Source of the DNA: Hamiltosporidium magnivora
Lineage: Eukaryota > Microsporidia > Dubosqiidae
Assembly (NCBI GenBank): GCA_004325065.1
Contig: PITI01000347.1
Coordinates: 1 to 14,048, forward strand
DNA: 14,048 bases
Direction: 5' to 3'
Part shown: positions 1 to 8,973 of the stretch, in pieces
How positions within the stretch are numbered: position 1 is the first letter of the stretch
Layout: every line of letters begins with the position of its first letter
The notes under the pieces: generated by a model
What the model was told of the DNA's origin: nothing
Databases searched by the model: none
Seen by the model: only the letters and a program-made list of their open reading frames with translations
Position numbers and translations under genes: made by a program

Positions 1-315
1 TTAAAAGCCGGGAAAGCTAAGTAGCAGGTTATACCTGTTGGTATGACATTGCATTGTCTAGGTGGACCTATGTAACCTTGAAATATATCTTAGCTAAAAG
101 TTTATTGGTTTCAAAAAGAGTAGAGTGCGTGAGAATGCTGCATAGTCTTGAGAAAGCCTGCAGGAGCTATGATCAGACTCCATGCAACGAATACTAACGA
201 ACTCCGGGTCACTACCTCGAATATTAATTAGGTTCTACACACCTGATAATTGAAAGGCTTTGAAACATAGGTATCGCAGGGAGTACTGATGGAGTGTTGG
301 GGTAGCAGTTATTTA
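1..315. other. GC-rich island at left edge: structured RNA or decayed coding element, unidentified
   Basis: This stretch has about 41% G+C by hand count, clearly above the surrounding DNA (about 20-30%), and it is cut by the window edge. Two readings compete. As RNA, 15-21 (AGCTAAG) pairs with 89-95 (CTTAGCT) and encloses three consecutive hairpins: 25-29/33-37, 45-48/55-58 and 59-62/67-70. As protein, the + frame starting at 21 is open for 58 codons to a TAA at 195. The same frame then meets stops at 225, 261 and 303, so any coding history is broken. Late segments such as LGSTHLIIERL (228-260) and NIGIAGSTDGVLG (264-302) look protein-like. A minus-strand frame is also fairly open. I recognise no family. 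A decayed repetitive element or an unrecognised RNA gene are both possible. Confidence 0.4.
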
Positions 316-690
316 TTTTAAACCTAGATTTGTGTTAATGACATGAAAACAAACCTAACACTTCCAACTGGTTCAAAAAGATGTGTTATTTCTAATAAAG
401 TTACCTTTCTAAAGTTATGCTGCAGAAATTTTACATAATTTACCCGAATAAGTACGTTGATAAGAGCAAATAAAAATGACAAATAGTCATGCTAGATCTT
501 TAGACAATCGTTTTTTGATCAGAAAATCAAGAAAATATTTTACATAAGCATTTATAAATTTAGGGCGTTTAAATTTAATTTTCGTGGATTTTATTTGTAT
601 AAGTATGTTTAGTTTATATTCTTTTGTATAGATGAGAACCTAGCGATGGATGAATTAAAGATTCACTATTTTAAGTATATACTATAAAAT
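316..690. other. AT-rich stretch, no gene seen
   Basis: No frame of useful length is present. The G+C content falls back to the AT-rich background. I see no tRNA boxes, tandem repeat or strong hairpin here. Confidence 0.5.
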
Positions 691-815
691 ATTTTGCTTT
701 TAACTCGTAGGGGGTTTAGCCTAATATTAGCCTCTCACATTCGAAGTATAAAGAGTGTCCTTAACGAGAGCCAACTCGGCTATTCGTAAGCAAATTCTCA
801 TCTCCTAGCCTAAAG
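691..815. other. Second GC-rich island, possibly a relic of the same kind as 1-315
   Basis: Bases 721-780 are about 43% G+C in otherwise AT-rich DNA. One + frame is open for 33 codons from 688 to a TAA at 787. It contains the segment SLILASHIRSIKSVLNESQL, and eight more codons follow the stop. A small hairpin is possible where AGCC and GGCT flank AACTC at about 769-781. The island could be a decayed fragment of the element that contributes 1-315, or an unrelated non-coding RNA. No family is recognised and nothing links the two islands beyond composition and proximity. Confidence 0.25.
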
Positions 816-3240
816 ACTATTTTAAAAAATATATATTTGTAGTATTTACAAATGAAAATAAACAAATATATTGATATAGAAAATATATAGCCTACTCATT
901 TACAATAACGGTTTTAAATTATGTGAAATCATATTTGTTATATAGAATTAAATTTGTTTTTTTGTTTTTTAGATCCTTCTCTAAGTATGTCAAAGTTCGC
1001 TTAACGGAACTCGATGCAAGTATTTTATATATTCTCCGAATTTTATGCATATTTAAAGAATAACCCGTTTTTTTTCATAATCTTCAGAAATGGTTTCTAT
1101 ACGTAATCTAAAGTTTATTGCTTTATAATAGTGCATTATTTGTTTTTTAAGCTATTTCAAATCCCTAAAAAAAGTTTTAACCTATATTTCTAAATGTTTG
1201 AAACCCGTTGAAAGATCGTATGAACTCAATTTTTATGATTATAATGCCCAAAAAAGGTATCAAAATTTTTAAACTTTTATATTGTATCTGTAGATTCGAC
1301 ATGATGAATTTCTCGCTCTCGTTTTTTATCAAAAATATATTGTATAAACAAAAATCTAGTAAGACCAAATACATACAAAAGCAATTTTCTGTTGCAAAAT
1401 TTCATTATTAATCGCCAAAATTTTTTTTATGGAAGAACTTATTCACATAGCAACGAAGTGCATGTTGTTTTTGAACTCTTTAAACTCAAAGAAACAGAAA
1501 ATTAACATTTATTTTTTAGAATAACTTATTCGGCATGTAATTCGAGCTTTGATTTTTCCTATTGCACCTGCAAAATAACATATAAATATATTACAACTAT
1601 ACGGATCTAATTAAAAACCTCAAGCTAGAAAAATATTTTTATCATTTCACTGCGTGTTTATTCCCTTATAAATGTATGGATTTTGTGTTTTAATAGCATT
1701 GATTTAATGTATATCTAAAGTCATCATAAAAAGCTATTTTTAATTAAATGATGAAAACTGGTAGAATCAATCATATGACTTTGTTGGAAATTTGTCGTAT
1801 TACTTTCAAATCGTTTCCAAGCTTATTTTCAGCTCACCACCCGTATTAAAACGTTGTTTAGGTTGTTTTTCATATTTTGAAAGCATTTATAAATTTAACA
1901 GGTAGTTAGTTACGCCTTCGCTTTTATATGGAACTACTTTATTAGTGTTTTAAATATAGATGATCGAGTTTGCCATACTGATAATTCCATGATGATAAGA
2001 CATGGTCGTGTAATTAATATTTAATAATGGTATGGTTCCGCTTTAAAAAATACCGACTTAATATTGTTTTTCGCAACATATATATTTAACAAAATTATAA
2101 AAAAAGCTTTTTCTGCTGTTTTGGGCATCCTTATGCAGTAAAAAATACTTCGTTCATAGTAGCTTTTCCAACCCGTGTCGATCTATTATATCAATTTATT
2201 CGTAAACTGTAGAAAAAAACTATAAAGGTATTCCGCACAAAAATATGTGGAATATTATTTATCTTATATTTTCATTAATTATTTTCTAAATTTTAGCCAG
2301 GGATAGTAATTTTTTCTTTCTCTGAGTCTGTCCCTAAGACGGTCTGTTCTTAATATCAGATCTAAACAAAAGCAAGCTTTTAAGTAATTATGGTTTTTTT
2401 AACTAATTTATTACAGTTTATGTTTTTAGACTTAGTAATTTAGAGGCTCTTCAGCAATAACCAAACCTTAAAAGCTAATTATGTTTATAATGTAAAAAAA
2501 AAATTGCTAAAGCCATTTTAAATTTAGAATTAGAAAATTCCTTTATTCGTAAGCGTTTCGCAATGATTTTAAAACTACAAATAAAAATTTCGTTTTCGCT
2601 TTTTTTTTCCATTGCTTAGCCGCCTGCATTTATAATAGGAGGACGTATTATATTGTTATTACCATATAATAATTTATTTGGGTTTGGTTTTTTCAAGATA
2701 TCGGCATGTGTTTTGTTTTTGAATATTAAATTGCAGATATTTAAAGTTTTAACTCTTATTTCAATTTTGATCTTCCAAATAACGCTAGGCTTGCGCATAG
2801 TATTTATATATCTAACCAATATCTAGTTATTTCAAAGCGAAGCATATAAATCGAGAATGGAAATATGAACCTTTCTTAAGAATTAAAATGTTAACATATT
2901 TTGTATTTATATCAACGTTTGATTTTTTAACAAATTGATATTATCTGTTACACTGCATTTTTTTAGATGAATACTAAGAAAAAAAGCCATTCAATTCGAA
3001 AAAATACTTATAATCACCTATATATTTCTAAAAATATTCATTCTGATCTTTGCTGCCTTTCTTCTATACAAGCATTGCGTTTTTTGCGAAGCTAAAACTG
3101 TTATGATTCTTAAAATCCTATGTAATGTGAAATGCCAGTTCAATGGCTTTTTAATCATTATTAGCCTTGATTTGTGACAGATAAACCAGAATTTTAATAT
3201 TCACAACCTACTTAAATCACAAATTAATTAAGTTATGTGT
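816..3240. other. Gene-free AT-rich region
   Basis: Several 60-70 codon frames occur on both strands, but they overlap each other or begin at TTG. This is about the number expected by chance at this base composition. The minus-strand frame ending at 2616 has an ATG at 2798 (60 aa, rich in N, K and I) and resembles nothing known to me. No tRNA, rRNA, tandem repeat or long inverted repeat was recognised. Confidence 0.5.
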
Positions 3241-3242
3241 TT

Positions 3243-3290
3243 CCCCCCTGGTAAAATTAGGTTTAATTTATAAGCATTAGGGGGATGGTA
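3243..3290. repeat. C-tract/G-tract element with internal hairpin
   Basis: A run of six C (3243-3248) is mirrored 31 bases later by a run of five G (3280-3284). CCCCCT (3244-3249) can pair with AGGGGG (3279-3284). Between them AAATTA (3254-3259) pairs with TAATTT (3264-3269) around GGTT, giving a nested hairpin. Such tracts stand out in DNA this AT-rich. The function is unknown: it could be part of a small structured RNA or a promoter-type GC motif, but no ORF follows within several hundred bases. Confidence 0.35.
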
Positions 3291-5394
3291 GGTTTATTAA
3301 TATATTTCAATTTTTATATATTTAAGAATTTTTTCAGCGTTTTTAAGCTGTTTTCGTCAAAATATTCATTTATACTTATAAAATAAGCTAACGTTAATAA
3401 ATGTGTTTTGTCAGTTTTCAATTGAATCACTTACTATTTATTGTCCAAAATATCCCCAGTAATTTCATATAAATGCATACTCTCCATACTTTCTCTATGT
3501 CCGCTTCATCTCATATATAGCCATAACTTTGATTATATCTGAACGATTATTCTTAAAAATCATAAGAGTTTTATAGTCTTTTCGTTTGATTTGAATCTAA
3601 TTTGGCTTCGCTATATTTTTTCAAAATAAAAAGTTTTGAAAGGCTTTATATCAGCAGAATAAACATAATCATTTATTTCCGCTCTAGCCTTTTTTTTATA
3701 TTTTTCTTACTGTTTGCAAAGTAAAAAAATGTCTAAACTGCTAAAATTTTCATTGCAAAGATATACTATTGTAAACGAGCATAAAGATGCTGCAAAAATA
3801 GACTCACCTTTTCTTCAATTAGTCCATGATGTAATCTCGTTGAGTTATATAAAACTGATAGTATGATATTCCATAAAAATATTTATTGGCCAATTATAAA
3901 CGAAATATACGTAAGTTCTAAATAAAAATCATTTTTTATCAGAATGTTTATTTAATATGATAAGCTAGGCAATAACCAAAATTTTAAAATTTATGACAGA
4001 AAAATTTATCTTTAATTTCAAAATACATTTAATTTTAGATGTAGATTTATTAAAAAATATTTGATTACAATAATTTAAATTGTGTATTTTCAAAATTAAA
4101 TGAAAAAGAACTTGTAACGCCTTGGAAACCAAATATTATGTATCAAATGTAAGCAAAAAAGGTAAGTCATTCTTAAACTATAAACTTTGATTTAATAAAG
4201 ATAAATTTTGTTTTTGTAAGCTATTAAGACGAAATAAAATTGTTTTTGAGAAATAAAAATATTTTTATACTCACTATTATATAATAGGAGCCTGCTGTTA
4301 GACGTGATAACGTAAATTTAACCATAAACTTTCTTAAAAATAGACAAATTAGTCTTGTTTATAGTGGGAAGCCTGTGGCGAATTCTATTCTTTAATAAGT
4401 ATCCAGCCGATCTATCATAATAATATCATCAAAACATGATTTTTTTGTACATTTAGAGAGCTATCAAAAACACGGATAAAAATAACAAAATTTTAAACTT
4501 AATGTAATCTATTCCTCTATAATTCCTTAAATGTCTTTGAAAATATGAGAAAGACAATATGGTTTATTGGGAATATTATAATTATTTTTTTACTTGCTTA
4601 TTACTTTATTTAAAATGTATTAAATAAAATCTAGTGAATCTTATATAGACTCTAAACAATTATGATTAGTTTTGAAGTGACGCTTACATTGAAATTGTAA
4701 TTATTTTAAAATAAGGCATTGATAAAAGAATGGAAATGAAACCAAAAGATAAGAGCTAAAATATACCTTGACAAAGTAAGAAAAGAAATGATTATACATC
4801 TTGGCCAAGCTGTATTCCATATATGAAGAGAATAAAATCGCAATAAAAAAAATTTTTTTCTGAATATTATTACAAAATCCGTCTTTAGAAGCTACTTTCT
4901 AGATATATAATGAAATTATAAATTGTAAACCTTGTTCTTATTATTGTAAGTTAAATGGCAGTTTTTCCAATCAAAAGGTTAAGATACATGCAAAGCTTTT
5001 AAATTATACCAGATGAGCAGAATAGATCAACTAAGACTTTGACTGTCTTGTCTAATAAAATAAATGAAATCACTCAAATATATGAAAAATTCCATTTTAA
5101 ATGCAGAATAACTCTACACAGAAAGAATCACAAAGAAAAGATTTCGGAAGGCGTCATAAAATATGTGTCTATCGGAGATAAATTTTCTATCCTTAAAATT
5201 CCATTCGAATAAATTATATATTAAGTCTTTACAACGATTTGGTATTCCATTGATATTTAACTATAATAGAATGCAAGATAAAACAGTAAAAATGATAAAA
5301 AAAAGTGATCATAAATGCTTAACGAAGTGTATTTTGATACCTTTTTTTCCTATCAAATTATTGACACAAAATTTTTTAATATTCGCAGTCTAAA
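3291..5394. other. Gene-free AT-rich region
   Basis: No convincing gene is seen. A 76-codon frame opens with ATG at 5163 and ends at 5393. Its composition (I, K, L, F and N rich) and length are near what chance gives here. It has no recognisable motif, although the same frame continues with few stops into the GC-richer island that follows. No tRNA or repeat array was found. Confidence 0.4.
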
Positions 5395-5611
5395 GTTTCG
5401 TGGGTCGTTTTTCTCCTTATAATGGCATCATAAAGTGGCTCAAAATCCGAGACCTATTAAAGTTATAAGAAAAGTTGGATTCGTTAATTCTATCCGAACG
5501 CTTAATGACAAATGAATGGAAACTAAAATGATTAAGGGTTCAGGAGTTTGTACAGCCCTGGGAATACCTAGGGACATTTTAGACAAGGAAAACGAGTTTA
5601 ATGAACAGTAA
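5315..5611 (+). pseudogene. Possible broken coding remnant, family unknown
   Basis: Bases 5401-5580 average about 37% G+C, well above the flanks. The + frame from ATG 5315 to TAA 5609 holds 99 codons and only two internal stops (TAA 5420, TGA 5513). The blocks after the first stop look protein-like: KVAQNPRPIKVIRKVGFVNS (from 5432) and GSGVCTALGIPRDILDKENE (from 5537). The rival readings are not excluded. The register of 5163-5393 also has few stops through this island, and the minus strand is open for 58 codons (5616 to 5443). I recognise no family in any of the three. The likeliest explanation is a decayed gene or mobile-element fragment; a chance frame in a GC-richer patch is the alternative. 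Its end overlaps an inverted repeat, which is mildly suggestive of an element boundary. Confidence 0.25.
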
Positions 5612-5698
5612 CAATATTATGAAATTTTTGTGATTTAGTTTTCGATTTTCGTTTTTCCAGACATGATGATTTTTTCGAAAAACGAAATTCATTAAACT
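5595..5698. repeat. Two-part inverted repeat (two perfect 11-bp stems)
   Basis: AGTTTAATGAA (5595-5605) is the exact reverse complement of TTCATTAAACT (5688-5698). TTTCGTTTTTC (5647-5657) is the exact reverse complement of GAAAAACGAAA (5677-5687). The two 3' arms abut, so the helices could stack coaxially, with a 41-base bulge on the 5' side and a 19-base loop. The structure overlaps the last codons of the possible coding remnant and lies about 340 bp upstream of the 609-aa gene. It might be a transposon end, a relic of an inverted duplication or a transcript structure. Confidence 0.6.
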
Positions 5699-6033
5699 TA
5701 TGTAACTTAAAATTTAAAATATATAAAAAATTAATAAAATTTTTTTCAGATTAAAATATCAAATTATTGATTAAGAAGTTATTTTGTAGAATTATTTTTA
5801 AATTGAATTTTAATGTAAGGAACAAATAATATTTTTAAAAAATATTTTCAATTCAAATCGTCGAGTATGAAATTGGTCTTTACATAGAATTTACAAGTAT
5901 ATTAGGTGTTTAAGTAGTATAAATAAAAATTTATTGATGACGTATTAAAATATTTTTATCTATTATATTAAAAATATAATGTGTTGAGATTTTTTTCGTA
6001 TATTTAAATTGAAAACTGAAGATCGGTAAATTA
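5699..6033 (+). promoter_or_regulatory. AT-rich leader of the 609-aa gene with TATA-like box
   Basis: This is the non-coding DNA between the inverted repeat and the gene. A TATA-like string (GTATATTTAAATT, 5998-6010) sits about 25-35 bases before the ATG. That is a plausible place for a TATA element in a compact fungal gene with a short 5' UTR. Similar AT strings are common throughout the region, so this is weak positional evidence only. Confidence 0.2.
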
Positions 6034-7863
6034 ATGGCACAGGGGTTGTTTTTCTTATTATACTGTTGGGAAATGTATACTGCTGCGAATAATAACGAAA
6101 TTGTGTGGGAAAATTTTCATAGTATCAGACTAGAAATGGTTACCAATCCTTTTATTTATTATGTTTCGGTTTTGTGTATGCATACCTTCAAAAAGCAAGT
6201 TTTAATAGGTAAAATAACCGAAGAGGAGCTTAAACTTCCATACCCTGCTATATATGATATAGAATTGAATGATGCATTTTTTAAAATGTGCGATTTAATT
6301 AATCTATTGAAATCCGAAAAGGAAATTTTACGTTTATTTGTTTACTTAAAAACAATTGAACCTTTTATATGGATGTTTATGCATAGGCTTCGAATATTAT
6401 ACACGGTATTCTGCTTCTTTAGGGAATATTTATTTGAGTATTCTAAAAAATTTAACGAAAATCTATTTTTTCAGAAAATGTTTAAACGATTTGTAGAACA
6501 AGATTTGATTCTAAATCTGGTAAATTATGAAGGATTATTTCTTGAAAAAAGAAATTTAGAAATAAAAATGTTAGAATTTGATTTAAATGCATATTTTGAA
6601 AAGGAAAGCGTGTTTTTAAATATGAAAAATGGGCAAGTAATATCAGAAATCGGTTTATATTATGAATTATATGGTCGAATTGAACAGAAGGAAACATGTA
6701 ATTCGGATGATTTGACATCTTTTGCCAAACCCATATATGACACATCAAGTTCATTAGAAAACAAAGATATCACGTATACGGAATCCAATTTAGAAAAAAA
6801 TCTTTCAAGCAGCGATTCAAAAATAGATCAAACGCCTATCAAACTAAATAAAAAAACGGATCAAAATGACCTAAGATTACTTAAGCTAAGTGAAATTCAA
6901 AGTCTGTATTGCAACAAAATTTACAAATCGGATACCAAAGATGTCTTAAAATTAGATTTGGAAATATTTTTCCAAAATCTTTTTTGTTCGAAATCACATA
7001 TCGAATTGAAAAATACTGAATTTTCATGTTACAAAAATTCAGAATTGTACAAAAAACACAAAGAAATGTGTGAAAAGGGAACTTTAGAAGCAAATGAGAT
7101 ACTTTTCAGTTTATTCTATAAACTTCTTTTGTTAAAATATGAAAACCAATGGAAAAATATTTTATCCTCAATATCAACAGTACCGCATAAAAAATTTAGT
7201 AATATATTAGCATACTTAGATAAATTTACTCTTTCATCTGATTTTCAAAGAGATATTTCTAAAAAAACCTTTTTCATTTCGATCGGAAGTTCAGCCTTTC
7301 CCAAAATGTATCTTGATGAGATAGTTTTGGTATTAGATATCGATAATACTCTGTTTCCTACGAGCTATTATGAAGATAAATATCCAGATTTTGGTACGCC
7401 TGGGTTTTATAAAAGTCAAAATAATATAATTGCAGACCCAAACGAGGAAAATCCAAAAAAGGGTATAAATTATCAAGAAATAAAGAGCAAATTCTTTGTC
7501 ACTCAACACGTAGAATATAGAAACGAGCTAAAAAAATATTTAGAAAAACTGCCTTTTAAAAAAATATGTTTTACGAACGCAGAAAAAATACATGCGGAAT
7601 GGGCTTTAAAAACATTGGATATATTAGATTGTTTTATTTGTATTGTTCATAGAGAAGAATTGTACGAGGATCTTTTTCTTAAACCATATGAAAATGCCTA
7701 TTTCGCTATTGAACAACTTTTAGAGACCAAAACATCAAATATATATTTCTATGATGATATTGATCAAAATGTACAAGCTGCTAAATACCGAGGGTGGAAT
7801 TCTTTTTTGGTTGGGGATTCCTTAATAGATGTTTTAGAAATATCTCTTTCAAATTTACATTGA
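6034..7863 (+). CDS. HAD-superfamily pyrimidine 5'-nucleotidase (SDT1/PHM8-like) with long unknown N-terminal region
   Basis: The 609-aa product is intact and intronless. An in-frame TGA at 6010 precedes the first ATG (6034), and the gene ends with TGA at 7861-7863. The last ~180 residues carry all four HAD motifs. Motif I is VLDIDNTLFP, with nucleophile D435 and acid/base D437. Motif II is CFTNA, with T514. Motif III is K550 in LKPYENAYFAIEQ. Motif IV is FYDDIDQN, with D574 and D575. This arrangement, with FTNA followed by HA and then KP, matches SDT1/PHM8-type enzymes. That family removes phosphate from nucleoside monophosphates (UMP and CMP in yeast) using Mg2+, probably in the cytosol. 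Known members are about 280-320 aa, so the ~425-residue N-terminal extension is unusual. It holds an aromatic hydrophobic helix-like stretch (98-134), a helical segment (about 146-216), a Ser/Asp/Asn/Lys-rich linker (219-279) and a second helical region (280-400), none of which I recognise. Met425, preceded by CCC, could be an internal start for a 185-aa enzyme. The HAD assignment is firm; substrate and N-terminal role are inferred or unknown. Confidence 0.9.
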   Translation: MAQGLFFLLYCWEMYTAANNNEIVWENFHSIRLEMVTNPFIYYVSVLCMHTFKKQVLIGKITEEELKLPYPAIYDIELNDAFFKMCDLINLLKSEKEILRLFVYLKTIEPFIWMFMHRLRILYTVFCFFREYLFEYSKKFNENLFFQKMFKRFVEQDLILNLVNYEGLFLEKRNLEIKMLEFDLNAYFEKESVFLNMKNGQVISEIGLYYELYGRIEQKETCNSDDLTSFAKPIYDTSSSLENKDITYTESNLEKNLSSSDSKIDQTPIKLNKKTDQNDLRLLKLSEIQSLYCNKIYKSDTKDVLKLDLEIFFQNLFCSKSHIELKNTEFSCYKNSELYKKHKEMCEKGTLEANEILFSLFYKLLLLKYENQWKNILSSISTVPHKKFSNILAYLDKFTLSSDFQRDISKKTFFISIGSSAFPKMYLDEIVLVLDIDNTLFPTSYYEDKYPDFGTPGFYKSQNNIIADPNEENPKKGINYQEIKSKFFVTQHVEYRNELKKYLEKLPFKKICFTNAEKIHAEWALKTLDILDCFICIVHREELYEDLFLKPYENAYFAIEQLLETKTSNIYFYDDIDQNVQAAKYRGWNSFLVGDSLIDVLEISLSNLH

Positions 7864-7969
7864 TATCTTAAAATATATTTATTTAAAATTTGAATGCTAT
7901 ATAAAGATTTCAAATTTTTAATATACTATCGCAATATAATTTCTAAAAACCGTTTTTTTTAATAAATTA

Positions 7970-8047
7970 TCATACTTTTTCTTGAAGCCGCTGAGCTTTT
8001 CTGACACCAAACATACCATAGCCAGTCTTTTGACCGATTTGGGGCAT
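7970..8047 (-). CDS. Possible 25-aa microprotein or exon fragment in a GC-rich patch, convergent with the HAD gene
   Basis: Bases 7984-8045 form a short GC-rich patch (about 45% by eye) just past the 3' end of the HAD gene. On the minus strand an ATG at 8047 opens a 25-codon frame beginning MPQIGQKTGYGMFGVRKAQR, ending at TGA 7972-7970. It is basic and Gly-rich, unlike the I/K/N/F-rich chance frames around it. An in-frame TAA lies two codons upstream of the ATG, so it cannot extend 5' without splicing. The string GTATGA at its end could be read as a 5' splice site. On the plus strand one frame is also open across the same bases for about 40 codons, so strand and coding status are undecided. 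I do not recognise the sequence. Confidence 0.15.
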   Translation of the reverse strand: MPQIGQKTGYGMFGVRKAQRLQEKV

Positions 8048-8250
8048 TTTTTAAAAAATGATTAGAATAAATTTTAATATTACACAATTGAATTATGGCT
8101 ATTTATATTATAAATTAAATTAATGTTATATTTTTGTCATTTGTTTTTGATATGTTCATTTTAAATTATACTTGATCTATACAGATGACACAAACGATCA
8201 AACAACCGGGAGAACAATATATTATTTTATATAGGCTATGGATTAGTAAT

Positions 8251-8281
8251 AAAACCGTGTATATAAAGAAATAACGGTTTT
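8251..8281. repeat. Perfect 8-bp inverted repeat with T-run
   Basis: AAAACCGT (8251-8258) and ACGGTTTT (8274-8281) are exact reverse complements separated by 15 bases. The right arm runs into six T (8278-8283). On the plus strand this resembles a hairpin with a T-tract. In a eukaryote it is more likely incidental, or a Pol III-type T-run, than a true intrinsic terminator. No gene ends close by on the plus strand except the HAD gene, about 390 bp upstream. Confidence 0.4.
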
Positions 8282-8283
8282 TT

Positions 8284-8953
8284 AGTGGAATTTCGACTAA
8301 ACTCTTGTGCTTTTGGTTTATTCAAAATATTTGTAAATTAAAATTTAAGAAATTTACGAAATGTCTAGAATCAATTTAGTATAATTCTAGGTATCATATT
8401 ATAGCGCATTTGATTATCTTCTAGCCACAATTATATTATTTCTTTTAATTCTGAAGTAAATGAAGAAATCAAAATAACTATTAGAAGATGTAAAGGAAAC
8501 AAACGAAAAGCAATATAAATCGATTGAGATAAATTTTCTGTTGCAATAGAAGTACTGGTGTCGAATTATAATGCTCTTTTATAATACGAGTTTCAATGTA
8601 CAGATACTGAAACAAAATGAAAATTATAAAAATATATATCTAACTAGAGAAAAAATAGATTACATTCGGGTTTGAAGACCGTAAAGCCTAAAAATTAATT
8701 TTTTTCTAATTGGTAGATTTCCTTTTATAACGTATAAATAGATAGCACACACGGAAGAGCCTCACTTAAAATATTTTCAGAAAGCAAGTAAAATCAACGA
8801 GATTCGTATATCGTAAAACCATTTGAAGTAAAGATAAACACATTTTTACCATCAATTGTCTCCTTGTTATAAACTCTTTAGAACATACAAAATTAAAGAA
8901 TATAAGAGAGCTTTGGTGATGAATTGAGGTTTAAAAAACAAGAAATTATTTTT
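8284..8953. other. Gene-free AT-rich stretch
   Basis: Only short frames are present, none with a recognisable motif. I see no tRNA or repeat array. Confidence 0.5.
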
Positions 8954-8973
8954 TTTGGCAAAGTATTGCCAAA
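8954..8973. repeat. Perfect 8-bp hairpin with 4-base loop
   Basis: TTTGGCAA (8954-8961) and TTGCCAAA (8966-8973) are exact reverse complements around the loop AGTA. T-rich sequence precedes it on the plus strand, so it lacks the trailing T-run of an intrinsic terminator on either strand. It could be a palindromic protein-binding site or chance. Confidence 0.5.

Noticed and set aside
11..45. Resemblance to the 5S rRNA box A region (GGAAAGCTAAG)
   Set aside because: The expected downstream box C and the rest of the 5S fold do not follow at the right distance, and the 5' half would lie outside the window. The match is too short to call.
171..190. Similarity of ATCAGACTCCATGC to the 3' end of eukaryotic LSU rRNA
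   Set aside because: No sarcin-ricin loop sequence or other universal LSU core motif is present upstream, so the match is probably chance.
1177..1411. Overlapping 65-67 codon frames on both strands
   Set aside because: Opposite-strand frames cover the same AT-rich bases, the plus-strand one starts at TTG, neither has motifs, and the length is at chance level.
2616..2819. 67-codon minus-strand frame
   Set aside because: It starts at TTG; from the first ATG (2798) it is 60 aa with no recognisable motif, within chance expectation.
3120..3155. GCCAGTTCAATGGC read as a tRNA T-arm
   Set aside because: The loop length is wrong, and no acceptor, D or anticodon arms can be placed around it.
5163..5393. 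76-codon plus-strand ORF with ATG start
   Set aside because: Length and I/K/L/F/N-rich composition are near chance. Noted only as a rival reading of the adjacent GC-richer island.
6482..7093. Minus-strand frames of 90 and 70 codons inside the HAD gene
   Set aside because: They lie wholly within the long plus-strand coding sequence and are shadows of it.
8251..8283. Hairpin plus T-run read as an intrinsic terminator
   Set aside because: The sequence context is eukaryotic and no gene ends next to it; kept only as an inverted repeat.
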